Source: Streptococcus salivarius
GTDB lineage: Bacteria > Bacillota > Bacilli > Lactobacillales > Streptococcaceae
NCBI RefSeq assembly: GCF_009738225.1
Contig: NZ_CP018187.1
Coordinates: 1,188,501 to 1,252,500, forward strand
Direction: 5' to 3'
DNA length: 64,000 nucleotides
Made by a program: the position numbers and the translations under genes. How positions within the stretch are numbered: the first letter of the stretch is position 1; each line of letters begins with the position of its first letter. A model generated the notes under the pieces. That model saw only the letters and a list, made by a program, of their open reading frames with translations. It had not been told where the DNA came from and made no database searches. This document shows, in pieces, positions 37,642 to 46,460 of the stretch.

Positions 37642-39746
37642 TTATTGGTAATTTAAAGTCCAGTAGTAAGTACCGTCACCAGCGACAACACAAGCTACTG
37701 CTGCTTGAGTAGCATCTGGACTCATGAGAAGTTCACGAATACCACTACTCAACCATTTATTGGCTACAACTGAACCTTCAGATTCACGACGGTAAACAAT
37801 ACCATCACTGTTGTAAGTGTGTGAAATATCTTTGGCATGTGGAAGGGTTGTGCTATTGTAAAGATCATCAGACCATGTAAGTGCTGGCAAACCAGCAGCT
37901 GTACGTTGAGCATTGATTTCATTAAAGGCAGCCTTAGCTGAGTCCACTTCAACGTAATCAGAGTTTTCAGTTGGTTCTACATGATAAACAAATTTAACAT
38001 AACCAAATTCAACATCACTATATTTTTTGTCGTCAACACCGCTCTTGAGATTAGCTGTAATAACATAGTCACGTGCCCAAGCACTGCCCTTAGAAGCGTT
38101 GAAGTTGTCAACATCTTCAATTTCCCAAGTTACATTACAATCCCAGCCAGCATTGTCTAAGAATTTTGGAGCAAGATTCTTGATAACATAATCTTTGAAT
38201 TCATCCACATTTTGGAATGGAAGAGCTTCACCAGCTTTACCAGTACCAACTACATTTTCAGAATACAACTTAACACTTGATGCATTGTCATCGTACATGT
38301 ATTCGTCGTTTCCTGCTGGTTTATGGAAATCTGGATCAAGCTCAGGGTCATCATTGGCAGTACCATTGTAGAGTTTCCATTTACCATCAACCCATTTGTA
38401 GTAACCATCGATACCACGCGCATTATCTTCATCTGTCAATGCCACACGGTAGTAATAGGTACCGTTGTCATCTACAAATCGTGGATCTGAATACATGCGA
38501 TAATCTGTTGGTGGCAATGTTGGTTTTGGCAACTTATCATAGTCAATGTTTGTTTCAGGCGCATACGGTGGTTTTTCAAGTTCAGGAGCTTCAGAACTTG
38601 TTTCTGATGTTGAACCTGTCTCAGAAGTAGCAACTGAGTCTGAGGTGATTACTGAAGTTGAATCTACAGTTGAGGCTACTTCTGAACTTGCTGATGAAGT
38701 TGAATCTACAGTTGACGCTACTTCTGAACTTGCTGATGACGTTGAGTCAACAGTTGATACTGCTTCTGAACTTGCAGACGAAGTTGAATCTACAGTTGAG
38801 GCTACTTCTGAACTTGCTGATGAAGTTGAGTCAACAGTTGATACTGCTTCTGAACTTGCAGACGAAGTTGAATCTACAGTTGAAGCTACCTCTGAGCTTG
38901 CTGATGAAGTTGAGTCAACAGTTGATACTGCTTCTGAAGTTGCAGACGATGTTGAATCTACAGTTGATGGTGCTTCTGAAGTTGCAGACGACGTTGAATC
39001 TACGGTTGATGGTGCTTCTGAAGTTGCAGATGATGTTGAATCTACAGTTGATGGTGCTTCTGAAGTTGCAGATGACGTTGAATCTACGGTTGATGGTGCT
39101 TCTGAGCTTGCTGATGACGTTGAATCTACAGTTGAAGTTGTTGGAGTTTCAGAATCTGTGCTTGAAGCCTTAACAAGCACCCACTTACCATTTGAATAAT
39201 AGTAATAATCGCCATTATCTTTCAAATAATAGTGAGTACCATTTTCATAACGGTAGTGAGGGTCATTTCTCAAAACCTCATAACCTGTCGTTGGTGTATT
39301 GTTAGAACCACTATTGTTGTTATTATAGTCACCACCACGAACCCAACGTCCATTATAGTTTACATAGTAGCTACCATCACTCAAGATGTAGTACAAATAG
39401 CCATTGCTATAGCGGTAAGTCCCTGATTCATTGTAGTTGTTGTAACCAGGATTATAGTTGTTATAGCCATAATTATAGTTATAGCCATAGTTATAGTTTG
39501 GATAGTAATTATTGTAACCGTAGTTATAGCCATAATTGTAATTATAGCCTGGGTAATAGCCATTATATCCGTAGTTATAACCATAGTTTGGATAATAGTT
39601 GTTATACCATGGATTATAAGAATAGTTATTATAGTAACCTCGGCCATAATAACTATCGGCCTGTGCATGATTGTTGCCAACTACGTTGGTGCTAAAATAG
39701 CTGCCCCTAGGACAGCACATGAAAATAATCGTAAACTCTTTCTCAT
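37642..39746 (-). CDS. Secreted repeat-rich CAP-domain surface protein with a one-base frameshift in the signal peptide
   Basis: The best start is ATG 39746, with a strong SD AAGGGG, encoding MRKSLRLFSCAVLGAAILAP and then Thr, stop (39683-39681). The rest continues in the -1 frame: VVGNNHAQA then DSYYGRG, an ideal signal-peptidase site. One missing base therefore splits signal peptide from body (which is open from 39816 in its own frame without SD or signal). Mature order: a Tyr/Asn/Gly-rich region (39427-39654); two short aromatic modules ending GRWV and GKWV; twelve 14-residue STVDSTSSA-type repeats (38632-39135); a third aromatic module (GKWKLYNG); and a C-terminal CAP/SCP-like domain (FNEINAQRTAAGLPALTWSD). 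No LPxTG. Either a pseudogene, a sequencing error or phase variation. Confidence 0.8.
38632..39135 (-). repeat. Twelve tandem 42-bp coding repeats
   Basis: Eleven units of STVDSTSSA(S/T)SE(AP/AV/VA) and one degenerate unit STVDSTSVITSDSV, 14 residues each. Units alternate SEAV and SEVA in the middle, giving an 84-bp higher-order period. Ser/Thr-rich linker, likely extended and possibly glycosylated. Confidence 0.92.
39427..39654 (-). repeat. Tyr/Asn/Gly-rich low-complexity coding region
   Basis: About 75 residues built from NYGYNYGYN, YYPNY and YNNY words in irregular tandem. It directly follows the predicted signal-peptidase site. Confidence 0.85.
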
Positions 39747-39784
39747 TGTCTTTTCCCCTTTTAAAAAAAAATATACCTTTTATA

Positions 39785-39799
39785 AGCAATCGCTTACAT
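39785..39799 (-). promoter_or_regulatory. cre (CcpA) site upstream of the CAP-domain protein
   Basis: On the minus strand ATGTAAGCGATTGCT fits WTGNAANCGNWNNCW at every position, about 40 nt upstream of ATG 39746. Confidence 0.6.
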
Positions 39800-39966
39800 T
39801 TCCATTTACACTTCAATTGTAAGAAATAAAACTTCTATTGTCAAATTATTTTAATAATAGAAGTTTCTCAGACTAAACCAATAGAAGACTAACAAAGACC
39901 TAACTTTCTTTGTGAAAAACGGTTAGGCGGACCTCTTTTACGCCCTAAAGACAGGTGTTTAACCAA

Positions 39967-39997
39967 GAAAAAAAGCCCATTATTTGCATAAGGACTT
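39967..39997 (-). terminator. Terminator of queF / queuosine operon
   Basis: A 6-bp stem with one G-U pair (39973-39978 with 39992-39997) followed by a run of seven T on the minus strand, after the queF stop (40009). Confidence 0.55.
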
Positions 39998-40008
39998 TTA
40001 GCTTGACA

Positions 40009-40500
40009 TTAACGATTATCAATATTTTCTGGGTAAAGATCGTGATTAAAAAGACGTTGCTCTGCCATCTTTTCATACTTAGTTTCTGGACGACCGTAAT
40101 TATAATAAGGGTCAATCGAAATACCACCACGAGGTGTAAATTTACCCCAAACTTCCAAGTAACGAGGGTTCAAAAGCTCCACCAAATCTTTACCAATGGT
40201 ATTAATACAGTTTTCATGAAAATCTCCGTGATTACGGTAACTAAAGAGGTAAAGCTTTAGAGATTTAGACTCAACGCAGAGCTGGTCTGGAATATAAGAA
40301 ATATAGATGCTTGCAAAATCAGGTTGCCCAGTAATAGGACAAAGTGACGTAAATTCTGGACAGTTGAATTTGATAAAGTAATCATTATCAGTATGACGAT
40401 TATCAAAAGACTCCAAGACTTGTGGAGAGTATTCAAAAATATAAGGTGTCTCCTTATTACCAAGGAGAGTGAGGTTTTTCATTTCTTCTTGTTGTGACAT
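40009..40500 (-). CDS. queF: NADPH-dependent 7-cyano-7-deazaguanine (preQ0) reductase
   Basis: 163 aa, short (type I) QueF. The catalytic Cys is in [13 protein letters not shown], with the QueF motif [20 protein letters not shown] downstream. It reduces preQ0 to preQ1. Separated from queE by 122 nt without an obvious terminator, so probably in the same riboswitch-controlled unit or with its own weak promoter in that spacer. Confidence 0.96.
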   Translation of the reverse strand: MSQQEEMKNLTLLGNKETPYIFEYSPQVLESFDNRHTDNDYFIKFNCPEFTSLCPITGQPDFASIYISYIPDQLCVESKSLKLYLFSYRNHGDFHENCINTIGKDLVELLNPRYLEVWGKFTPRGGISIDPYYNYGRPETKYEKMAEQRLFNHDLYPENIDNR

Positions 40501-40622
40501 TTTTCTTCCTTTGTTGTTAATTATTATAGACCTTTATATGGTCAATTTTTAATCTAAATTTCTAATGTTAATCATTAAAAAAGTAAAAAAACTATCAATT
40601 CTAAGTTTATAGAATGTGAAGA

Positions 40623-41339
40623 TTAGACTCCGCGCTCATTATCATAGAGTAGAGTATGAAGCTGAGGGAGAACACGCACATTGCCCCATGAGTCATCAGC
40701 AGCTACTGTCTCCCAAAGCTCTTTGAGGCGACCTAATTGATGTTGGACAATATTACCTTCTGCTTTCGGTTCAGGATTACCAGCCGAAAGAAACATGACA
40801 TCTGGCTGATAACGTTCCTGAATCATTTTAGCAAAGGCTAAATCATCATCGTCAAAAACAGGAACTTTGAAGGTAACTTTATCAGGATCAAGTTGTGAAA
40901 CAATAAAGTCAAGGGTTTCCATATTGACTTCCATCTTGGATGATGGTGGTTTAGGACTTAAGGTTACTTGATCAATATCCTTGAGCCACTCCTGCCAGCG
41001 AGAACCCTGAGTTTCAACGGCCAAAGTCACTCCTCTAGCCTTGAGTTTTGAAACGAGTTCAGCCATATTTGCCGCTAAAAGAGCTGGGTTTCCTCCAGAC
41101 AGAGTAACATAGTCATAAGTTCCTAGCGCATCTAAAGCCTCAATAACTTCATCAGCTGTCATACGTGTTGGCTTCTCTGACCCATCCCAAGTAAAGGCAG
41201 AATCACACCAATCACAATGGTAATCACATCCTGCTGTCCTTACAAACATGGTCTTTTGACCGATAGCTCGGCCTTCCCCTTGAAAAGTCGGTCCGAAAAT
41301 TTCAAGCACTGGCAGTTTGAGTACACGTTCTCTAGTCAT
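40623..41339 (-). CDS. queE: 7-carboxy-7-deazaguanine synthase (radical SAM)
   Basis: 238 aa from ATG 41339 (MTRERVLKLPVLEIFGPTFQ), chosen over the frame's far upstream ATG because homologues start there and the overlap with queD shrinks to 8 nt. Radical-SAM cluster C-x3-C-x2-C in AGCDYHCDWCDSAF; TLSGGNPAL is the GGE-like SAM motif. It converts 6-carboxytetrahydropterin to CDG. Confidence 0.94.
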   Translation of the reverse strand: MTRERVLKLPVLEIFGPTFQGEGRAIGQKTMFVRTAGCDYHCDWCDSAFTWDGSEKPTRMTADEVIEALDALGTYDYVTLSGGNPALLAANMAELVSKLKARGVTLAVETQGSRWQEWLKDIDQVTLSPKPPSSKMEVNMETLDFIVSQLDPDKVTFKVPVFDDDDLAFAKMIQERYQPDVMFLSAGNPEPKAEGNIVQHQLGRLKELWETVAADDSWGNVRVLPQLHTLLYDNERGV

Positions 41340-41775
41340 CCAACCACTCCCGTCTAAACTCTGCGAAGGCTGTTGGTGTTTCATAAAGACGCACATATTC
41401 CAAACGAAGTCCTCTCTCCTCTGGCAGATGTTGACTCGTCGTCTGGAAAATCCAGAAAACCATATTTTCCGCAGTTGTATTCATATAAGGCAGAGTCTCA
41501 TTGAGATAACGGTGATCTAACTGTGGTTCCAAATGGTCCTTATAAATGCTCTTTAGATCACCAAAATCGTAGGTCATACCACGCTCATCCAAGTATCCAC
41601 TTACTGCAATCTGAAGATGGTAGGTATGGCCGTGAAGTGATTTGCATTTGCCTTCATAATTAAAGAGATGGTGGGCAGCATCAAAAGTAAACTCTTTAGA
41701 AACCATTGTACGATGAGGATTGTAAACCAAGGACTCACCTGTTTCTTTCTTGATTTCTTTCGGTGCAAAGAACAT
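41332..41775 (-). CDS. queD: 6-carboxy-5,6,7,8-tetrahydropterin synthase
   Basis: 147 aa PTPS-fold enzyme. Zinc His residues in FDAAHHLFNYEG and SLHGHTYHL; catalytic Cys in GKCKSLHGH; the Glu near the C-terminus is in RLYETPTAFAE. It shares one nucleotide with the queC stop (TAATG). Confidence 0.95.
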   Translation of the reverse strand: MFFAPKEIKKETGESLVYNPHRTMVSKEFTFDAAHHLFNYEGKCKSLHGHTYHLQIAVSGYLDERGMTYDFGDLKSIYKDHLEPQLDHRYLNETLPYMNTTAENMVFWIFQTTSQHLPEERGLRLEYVRLYETPTAFAEFRREWLDD

Positions 41776-42428
41776 TAAGCTTCTCCTCTTTCTGCTAGAT
41801 ATTTTTCAAGACCTTTTTGACGCAAGTGACAGGCAGGGCATTCCCCACAACCAGTTCCAATAATACCGTTATAGCAAGTTAGCGTTTTTTCACGAACATA
41901 GTCAAAAGCTCCAAGTTGGTCAGCTAAAGCCCAAGTCTCAGCCTTATCTAACCACATGAGAGGGGTTTGGATAACAAAATCATAGGCCATGGCTAGATTA
42001 AGTGTAACATTAAGCGATTTGACAAAAACATCACGACAGTCTGGATAACCAGAAAAGTCTGTCTCACAAACACCCGTAACAATATCAGTAATACCACGTT
42101 GCTTAGCTAGAACAGCTGCAAAAGAAAGGAAAAGATGATTACGCCCGTCCACAAAGGTATTAGGAACTTCACCTTCTTCTGCCTCAATCTCAATATCAGA
42201 TGTTAAGGCATTTTCAGTGATTTGACCAAGCAAAGACATGTCCAAAACATGGTGTTTAAGCCCTTGTTCTTGCGCAATCTCTTTAGCTACTTCAATTTCT
42301 AAGCTATGACGTTGGCCATAAGCAAAAGTAACTAATTCAACTGTTTCATAATGTTTTAGCGCCCAAAATAGGCAAGTAGTAGAATCTTGACCGCCACTAA
42401 AGACGACCAAAGCTGATTGACGTTTCAT
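41775..42428 (-). CDS. queC: 7-cyano-7-deazaguanine (preQ0) synthase
   Basis: 217 aa from ATG 42428 ([19 protein letters not shown]), with SD AGAGGAA. A GTG lies further upstream in frame (42461), but it falls inside the riboswitch expression platform. ATP-pyrophosphatase P-loop SGGQDSTT; C-terminal zinc site of four Cys ([18 protein letters not shown]). First enzyme gene of the queuosine operon. Confidence 0.96.
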   Translation of the reverse strand: MKRQSALVVFSGGQDSTTCLFWALKHYETVELVTFAYGQRHSLEIEVAKEIAQEQGLKHHVLDMSLLGQITENALTSDIEIEAEEGEVPNTFVDGRNHLFLSFAAVLAKQRGITDIVTGVCETDFSGYPDCRDVFVKSLNVTLNLAMAYDFVIQTPLMWLDKAETWALADQLGAFDYVREKTLTCYNGIIGTGCGECPACHLRQKGLEKYLAERGEA

Positions 42429-42463
42429 AATATTCCTCTTTATTCGTGATGTCTGAGACACAT

Positions 42464-42535
42464 AAAAAGGCCCCTTGGGGGAGCCAAAAAACGCCAGTAA
42501 TGGTTTTTTTTAGCGATGGTGTCTCCCAAACATCG
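42464..42535 (-). ncRNA. preQ1-I riboswitch with transcription terminator, controlling queCDEF
   Basis: Minus-strand aptamer: P1 CGATG (42535-42531) pairs with CATCG (42518-42514), enclosing the 12-nt loop TTTGGGAGACAC with the conserved ACAC. The A-rich tail CTAAAAAAAACCA carries CCA to pair with the loop's TGG (pseudoknot). Terminator: GGCTCC/GGGGCC hairpin (42485-42469) and TTTTT (42468-42464). An antiterminator can form between GCTAAAAAA (42514-42506) and TTTTTTGGC (42491-42483), which uses the aptamer tail; ligand binding would free the terminator. Confidence 0.88.
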
Positions 42536-42571
42536 AAAATGATTTATCCTTAATAGTCTATCATAGTTGAG

Positions 42572-42596
42572 AAAAAAAGAAAAGAGCCAAAGCTCT
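42572..42596 (-). terminator. Terminator of ridA
   Basis: Stem AGAGC/GCTCT with a four-base loop and TTTTCTTTTTTT on the minus strand, directly after the ridA stop (42602). Confidence 0.7.
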
Positions 42597-42601
42597 CTTC
42601 A

Positions 42602-42982
42602 TTAATCAATCTCAGCGATAACTTCGATTTCAATTTTAACATCTTTTGGCAAACGTGCCACTTCTACCGCAGAACGTGCTGGGAAATCAGATGTAAAGGC
42701 AGTTGCATACACTTCGTTAAATGGAACGAAATCGTTAATGTCACTTAGGAAGCAAGTTGTTTTGACAACGTGGTCAAAGTCTGTACCAGCTTCTGCCAAA
42801 ATAGCCCCAACATTTTTAAGAACTTGTTCTGTTTGTTCTTGAATTGTTTCGCCAATGATTTCACCTGTTTCTGGTGACAATGGTACTTGACCAGAAGCGA
42901 ACAAAAGATTGCCAACAATTTTACCTTGAACATAAGGTCCGATTGCTGCTGGTGCTTTATCAGTATGAATAGTTTTTGCCAT
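42602..42982 (-). CDS. ridA: RidA-family reactive imine/enamine deaminase
   Basis: 126 aa YjgF/YER057c/UK114 protein. It clears 2-aminoacrylate-type intermediates made by PLP enzymes. Hallmarks: the conserved Arg in ARSAVEVARLPKDVKIEIE, and GNLLFASGQVPLSPETGEI. SD GGAG precedes ATG 42982. Single gene just upstream of the queuosine operon and separated from it by its own terminator. Confidence 0.95.
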   Translation of the reverse strand: MAKTIHTDKAPAAIGPYVQGKIVGNLLFASGQVPLSPETGEIIGETIQEQTEQVLKNVGAILAEAGTDFDHVVKTTCFLSDINDFVPFNEVYATAFTSDFPARSAVEVARLPKDVKIEIEVIAEID

Positions 42983-43091
42983 GATAGTTCTCCTTTGAAT
43001 AATATGTTGCTATTATAACAAAATATTCTGAAAATTGAAACATATAATTCCAAAAAGAAAAGAATCAGCACTAGGCTAATCCTTCTCCTAC

Positions 43092-43165
43092 TATTTCATA
43101 TACTTTTTGACATAGCTATAGTAGTCTGGTTTTTCTTTTTTATTAAGTGCAAAGAGCATTTGGCC
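43092..43165 (-). pseudogene. 3' remnant of a second copy of the lipoprotein gene
   Basis: 70 of 74 bases match 44645-44718, the 3' end of the intact lipoprotein gene, with no gap. Read on the minus strand it still encodes the C-terminal tail (NKKEKPDYYSYVKKYMK then a stop) with conservative changes. Nothing of the 5' part is visible upstream. Confidence 0.8.
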
Positions 43166-43334
43166 TAAAGATTTCACACGACTCGATTCTTATTGTAAAG
43201 GATGTGCCTACTTTACCACAATTTATCAGATAAAAAAACTCTCCCTGCACAGCAGAGAGAGTTCGTTCGGATTTTGTTAAGCAAGATGCTATTATCCAAT
43301 TTAAACTTATGTAGACTAATAAAAGTCTGGAATA
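43166..43334. other. Noncoding spacer after the MFS gene
   Basis: Apart from the MFS terminator at 43231-43263 and the gene remnant on its left, I see nothing coding here. Confidence 0.5.
43231..43263 (-). terminator. Terminator of the MFS transporter gene
   Basis: A 12-bp stem with one C/A mismatch (43237-43248 with 43252-43263) and an ACA/TGT loop, followed by seven T on the minus strand. Confidence 0.85.
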
Positions 43335-44534
43335 TTAATCCATCTTTGTCCCTTTATTTATTATCTTGCCCATTTTCCACAATCCAATCAGTAAGAGAGG
43401 GAAAGAGAATAGCGTTACAAGGCCCAGGATGATAAAGACTACTACAAATCCATAACTATCGATGAACCAACCCGTCAGTGGGAAGATGACAATCATGGAT
43501 AGACTAAACATCATCGAATTGATGCTCAGCATGGTTGCCCTTACACTGGATGGTAAATAGCCTTGTAAATCATTGTAGTAAATGGGTTGATAAACCGCAT
43601 AAAGTGCATTGGTCAAGAGATAAACACTTAGATAGGCGAATGGAGTTCTCAACCATACCAACAGCAAGGCCAACCCTGTCAGCGCAACCAGAATTGGAAA
43701 GACTTGATTGCTATTCCATTTTTTCCCGATTTGACTAGCTAGATAAACAGCTAGAAGATTTAAGAGACTACCAACAACCATGATGAGCGATACTTGCCAA
43801 CTGGCTAGGTCACTGATTTTCTGTTGGTAGTAAAAATAAAACATACACATGATAGTTCCTAGCAGTTGATAGGTGAGCATCCAGTAAAATAAGACCGGCT
43901 TCTCCTGCCATTCTTGTTTCACCACCACCAATATCCGTTTTAAGGTTAAGCGATCTCTTTCATCACTCTTAGTTTCTGGCTCCTTCATCAGAAAAATCAA
44001 GAGAATGGAAACTAATGAAAGGCCAATCGCAATATGATAGGTCCAGGCCAAGGCTCCGTGAACAAAGAAACCAGCAACAACTGTACCTAGAGTTCGGGTG
44101 ACTTCTGCCACACCAGACAAAAAGCTAGAAATCTGAAGGTAGCGGTCCTTTTGACCTGCTTCAACTGCTGAATCATATAAGAAAGCCGTACTGGTCCCCG
44201 AGTCAAAATTGTAAGACCAAGCATTGACCATCATGGCAATCGCATAGATCCAAAAATTTCCCTGACCAAGTAAGATCAAGACAGAGGATCCAATACTGGC
44301 CAAGCGAGCCAAATAGAGATTGGTCTTGTAGCTAAACCGATCGGCCAACATACCTGATGGAATCTCACACAAGAGACTTGTCCCATGAAAGATACTTTCT
44401 AGTAAACCGATTTGAAGTAAGGAAAGACCATTCTGAATGAAAAATAAAATCCAAAAACTGGTGATTCCAAAATAAGATGTGAATTCCAGTCCTGCTAGAA
44501 GTGGAATATTGCCTTTGTAAGTTCTTTTAAACAT
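43335..44534 (-). CDS. Major facilitator superfamily transporter
   Basis: 399 aa, twelve predicted transmembrane helices. The loop 2-3 motif is CEIPSGMLADRFSYK, the MFS motif A equivalent. Resembles drug/unknown-substrate efflux MFS proteins. The upstream SD is weak (GTGAG). The gene lies between an intact lipoprotein gene and a truncated copy of that gene's 3' end, pointing to rearrangement at this locus. Substrate unknown. Confidence 0.85.
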   Translation of the reverse strand: MFKRTYKGNIPLLAGLEFTSYFGITSFWILFFIQNGLSLLQIGLLESIFHGTSLLCEIPSGMLADRFSYKTNLYLARLASIGSSVLILLGQGNFWIYAIAMMVNAWSYNFDSGTSTAFLYDSAVEAGQKDRYLQISSFLSGVAEVTRTLGTVVAGFFVHGALAWTYHIAIGLSLVSILLIFLMKEPETKSDERDRLTLKRILVVVKQEWQEKPVLFYWMLTYQLLGTIMCMFYFYYQQKISDLASWQVSLIMVVGSLLNLLAVYLASQIGKKWNSNQVFPILVALTGLALLLVWLRTPFAYLSVYLLTNALYAVYQPIYYNDLQGYLPSSVRATMLSINSMMFSLSMIVIFPLTGWFIDSYGFVVVFIILGLVTLFSFPLLLIGLWKMGKIINKGTKMD

Positions 44535-44623
44535 CGTTTTCTCACTTTCAATATGTAATTTGATTGTTTCTAAAAGACTTACTTAGAGTTGCCTACATTT
44601 TCCTCACCTCCTTAATTTAAAGT

Positions 44624-44645
44624 AAAAACGCCAGTTGGCGTTTTT
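44624..44645 (-). terminator. Terminator of the lipoprotein gene
   Basis: A perfect palindrome AAAAACGCCA/TGGCGTTTTT with a two-base centre. The stop codon TAA (44646-44644) abuts it. Confidence 0.85.
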
Positions 44646-45051
44646 ATTTCAGATACTTTTTGACATAGCTATAATAGTCTGGTTTGTCTTTTTTATTAAG
44701 TGCAAAGAGCATTTGACCCTTAATGGGTTCTTTCTCATCATTTGGTTCCAGAAAGAGAGCAACCTCTTTGGATTTAGTTGGGAAAAATACTGTATAAGAC
44801 GTTTCTTTTCCCTGATCTTTTACTTTAAGCGAATAATAGGTAAAGTCATCTTTAGACTTGGGACCATCCACTGTATAGTTATAATCCTGCTCACCAATCT
44901 TGACCTTATCTTTCTTGAAGACAATCGTATAATCCTTCTTTAAGGCATCTTGTGCATGCCATTCACCCTCTAGTGAGGGAGCAGACTTGCTGCAAGCTAC
45001 CATCGAAACCATACAAAGTAAGGCCAAAAGACCAAGTAACCATCTTTTCAT
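44644..45051 (-). CDS. Small secreted lipoprotein of unknown function
   Basis: 135 aa. A signal peptide with lipobox MVACSK (lipidated Cys near residue 20), then a beta-rich domain with short charged strands (EGEWHAQDALKKDYTIVF). I do not know the family. A diverged 3' fragment of a paralogue lies 1.5 kb downstream. It follows asnS by 26 nt and may be read through from it. Confidence 0.78.
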   Translation of the reverse strand: MKRWLLGLLALLCMVSMVACSKSAPSLEGEWHAQDALKKDYTIVFKKDKVKIGEQDYNYTVDGPKSKDDFTYYSLKVKDQGKETSYTVFFPTKSKEVALFLEPNDEKEPIKGQMLFALNKKDKPDYYSYVKKYLK

Positions 45052-45077
45052 ACTTTTGCACTCCTAAAGAATTTTAC

Positions 45078-46424
45078 TTATGGTTTGATACGGTGCAACA
45101 TACGTGGGAATGGAATAGCTTCACGGATGTGTTTTGTTCCAGCTACGAAAGTAACCATACGTTCAATACCGATACCAAAGCCACCGTGTGGTACTGAACC
45201 ATATTTACGTAGGTCAAGGTAGAATTCGTATTCTGAACGGTCCATTCCGAGTTCATCCATTTTAGCTACAAGAGCATCGTAGTCATCTTCACGCATTGAA
45301 CCACCGATGATTTCACCATAACCTTCTGGTGCCAAAAGGTCTGCACAAAGAACGCGCTCAGGATTACCAGGAACTGGCTTCATGTAGAAAGCCTTGAAGC
45401 TTGCTGGATAATTAACAACGAATGTTGGAACACCAAAATAGTTTGAAATCCAAGTTTCGTGTGGTGAACCGAAGTCATCCCCATGTTCGAGGTGCTCATA
45501 ATCTGTATCTTCATCATTTTCATGTGCTTGAAGAAGGTCGATAGCTTCATCATAAGACACGCGTTTGAATGGCTCAGCAATGTATTTCTTAAGAAGATCT
45601 ACATCACGTTCAAGGATTTCAAGAGCTTGTGGCGCACGATCAATAACACCTTGAATAAGAGCTTTAACATAAGCTTCTTGCAAATCAAGTGACTCATCAT
45701 GTGACAAGAATGAATACTCAGCATCCATCATCCAGAACTCAGTCAAGTGACGGCGTGTTTTTGATTTTTCGGCACGGAAAACAGGACCAAAGTCAAATAC
45801 ACGACCAAGAGCCATGGCACCAGCTTCAAGGTAAAGCTGACCAGATTGGCTTAGGTAAGCAGGTGTACCAAAGTAATCCGTTTCAAACAATTCTGTTGAA
45901 TCTTCAGCTGCATTTCCTGACAAAATTGGACTATCAAATTTGATGAAACCATTTTTATCAAAGAATTCGTAAGTTGCGTAAATAATCGCATTACGAATTT
46001 GTTGGACAGCCATTTGTTTACGTGAACGCAACCAAAGGTGACGATTATCCATCAAGAAGTCAGTTCCGTGTTCTTTTGGTGTGATTGGATAATCATGTGA
46101 TTCACCGATGACTTCTACTGCTGTCACATCCAACTCGTAACCAAATTTTGAACGTTCGTCTTCTTTGACCACACCAGTCACATAAACTGATGTTTCTTGG
46201 CTAAGGCGTTTAACAGTATCAAATTTTTCAGTACCTTCTTCTTCACCGTATTTTTCGATGAAGTTAGGTTTGAAAGCTACCGCTTGGAAGAAGGCAGTTC
46301 CATCACGCAATTGAAGAAAGGCCAATTTCCCTTTACCTGATTTGTTAGCTACCCATGCACCGATAGTGATTTCTTCGCCCACGTGTTTAGGCACATCAAT
46401 AATTGAAACTAATTGTTTAGACAT
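45078..46424 (-). CDS. asnS: Asparagine--tRNA ligase
   Basis: 448 aa class IIb aminoacyl-tRNA synthetase. N-terminal OB fold ([19 protein letters not shown]), motif 2 [20 protein letters not shown] and motif 3 [10 protein letters not shown] near the end. Last gene of the dinG-ypmB-aspB-asnS block, the same order as in Bacillus subtilis. No T-box precedes it. Confidence 0.97.
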   Translation of the reverse strand: MSKQLVSIIDVPKHVGEEITIGAWVANKSGKGKLAFLQLRDGTAFFQAVAFKPNFIEKYGEEEGTEKFDTVKRLSQETSVYVTGVVKEDERSKFGYELDVTAVEVIGESHDYPITPKEHGTDFLMDNRHLWLRSRKQMAVQQIRNAIIYATYEFFDKNGFIKFDSPILSGNAAEDSTELFETDYFGTPAYLSQSGQLYLEAGAMALGRVFDFGPVFRAEKSKTRRHLTEFWMMDAEYSFLSHDESLDLQEAYVKALIQGVIDRAPQALEILERDVDLLKKYIAEPFKRVSYDEAIDLLQAHENDEDTDYEHLEHGDDFGSPHETWISNYFGVPTFVVNYPASFKAFYMKPVPGNPERVLCADLLAPEGYGEIIGGSMREDDYDALVAKMDELGMDRSEYEFYLDLRKYGSVPHGGFGIGIERMVTFVAGTKHIREAIPFPRMLHRIKP

Positions 46425-46460
46425 GTAATTACTTCTCTTTTCTTTTGATCTATATTAATT

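Noticed and set aside
38632-39135. Regular 42-bp repeats as a CRISPR array
   Set aside because: There are no unique spacers between repeats; the units are contiguous and encode a continuous protein stalk.
38546-39199. Long open frames (217 and 171 aa) on the + strand opposite the surface-protein repeats
   Set aside because: They are antisense shadows created by the 42-bp period; composition is repetitive, and no SD or promoter is seen.
39747-39816. Start of the surface protein at 39816 (MKCKWKCK)
   Set aside because: No SD or signal peptide in that frame, whereas ATG 39746 in the neighbouring frame has both; the long frame is open by chance upstream of the frameshift.
42429-42461. Extended queC starting at GTG 42461
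   Set aside because: The GTG lies next to the riboswitch terminator, has no SD, and the added residues do not match the family; ATG 42428 has a good SD.
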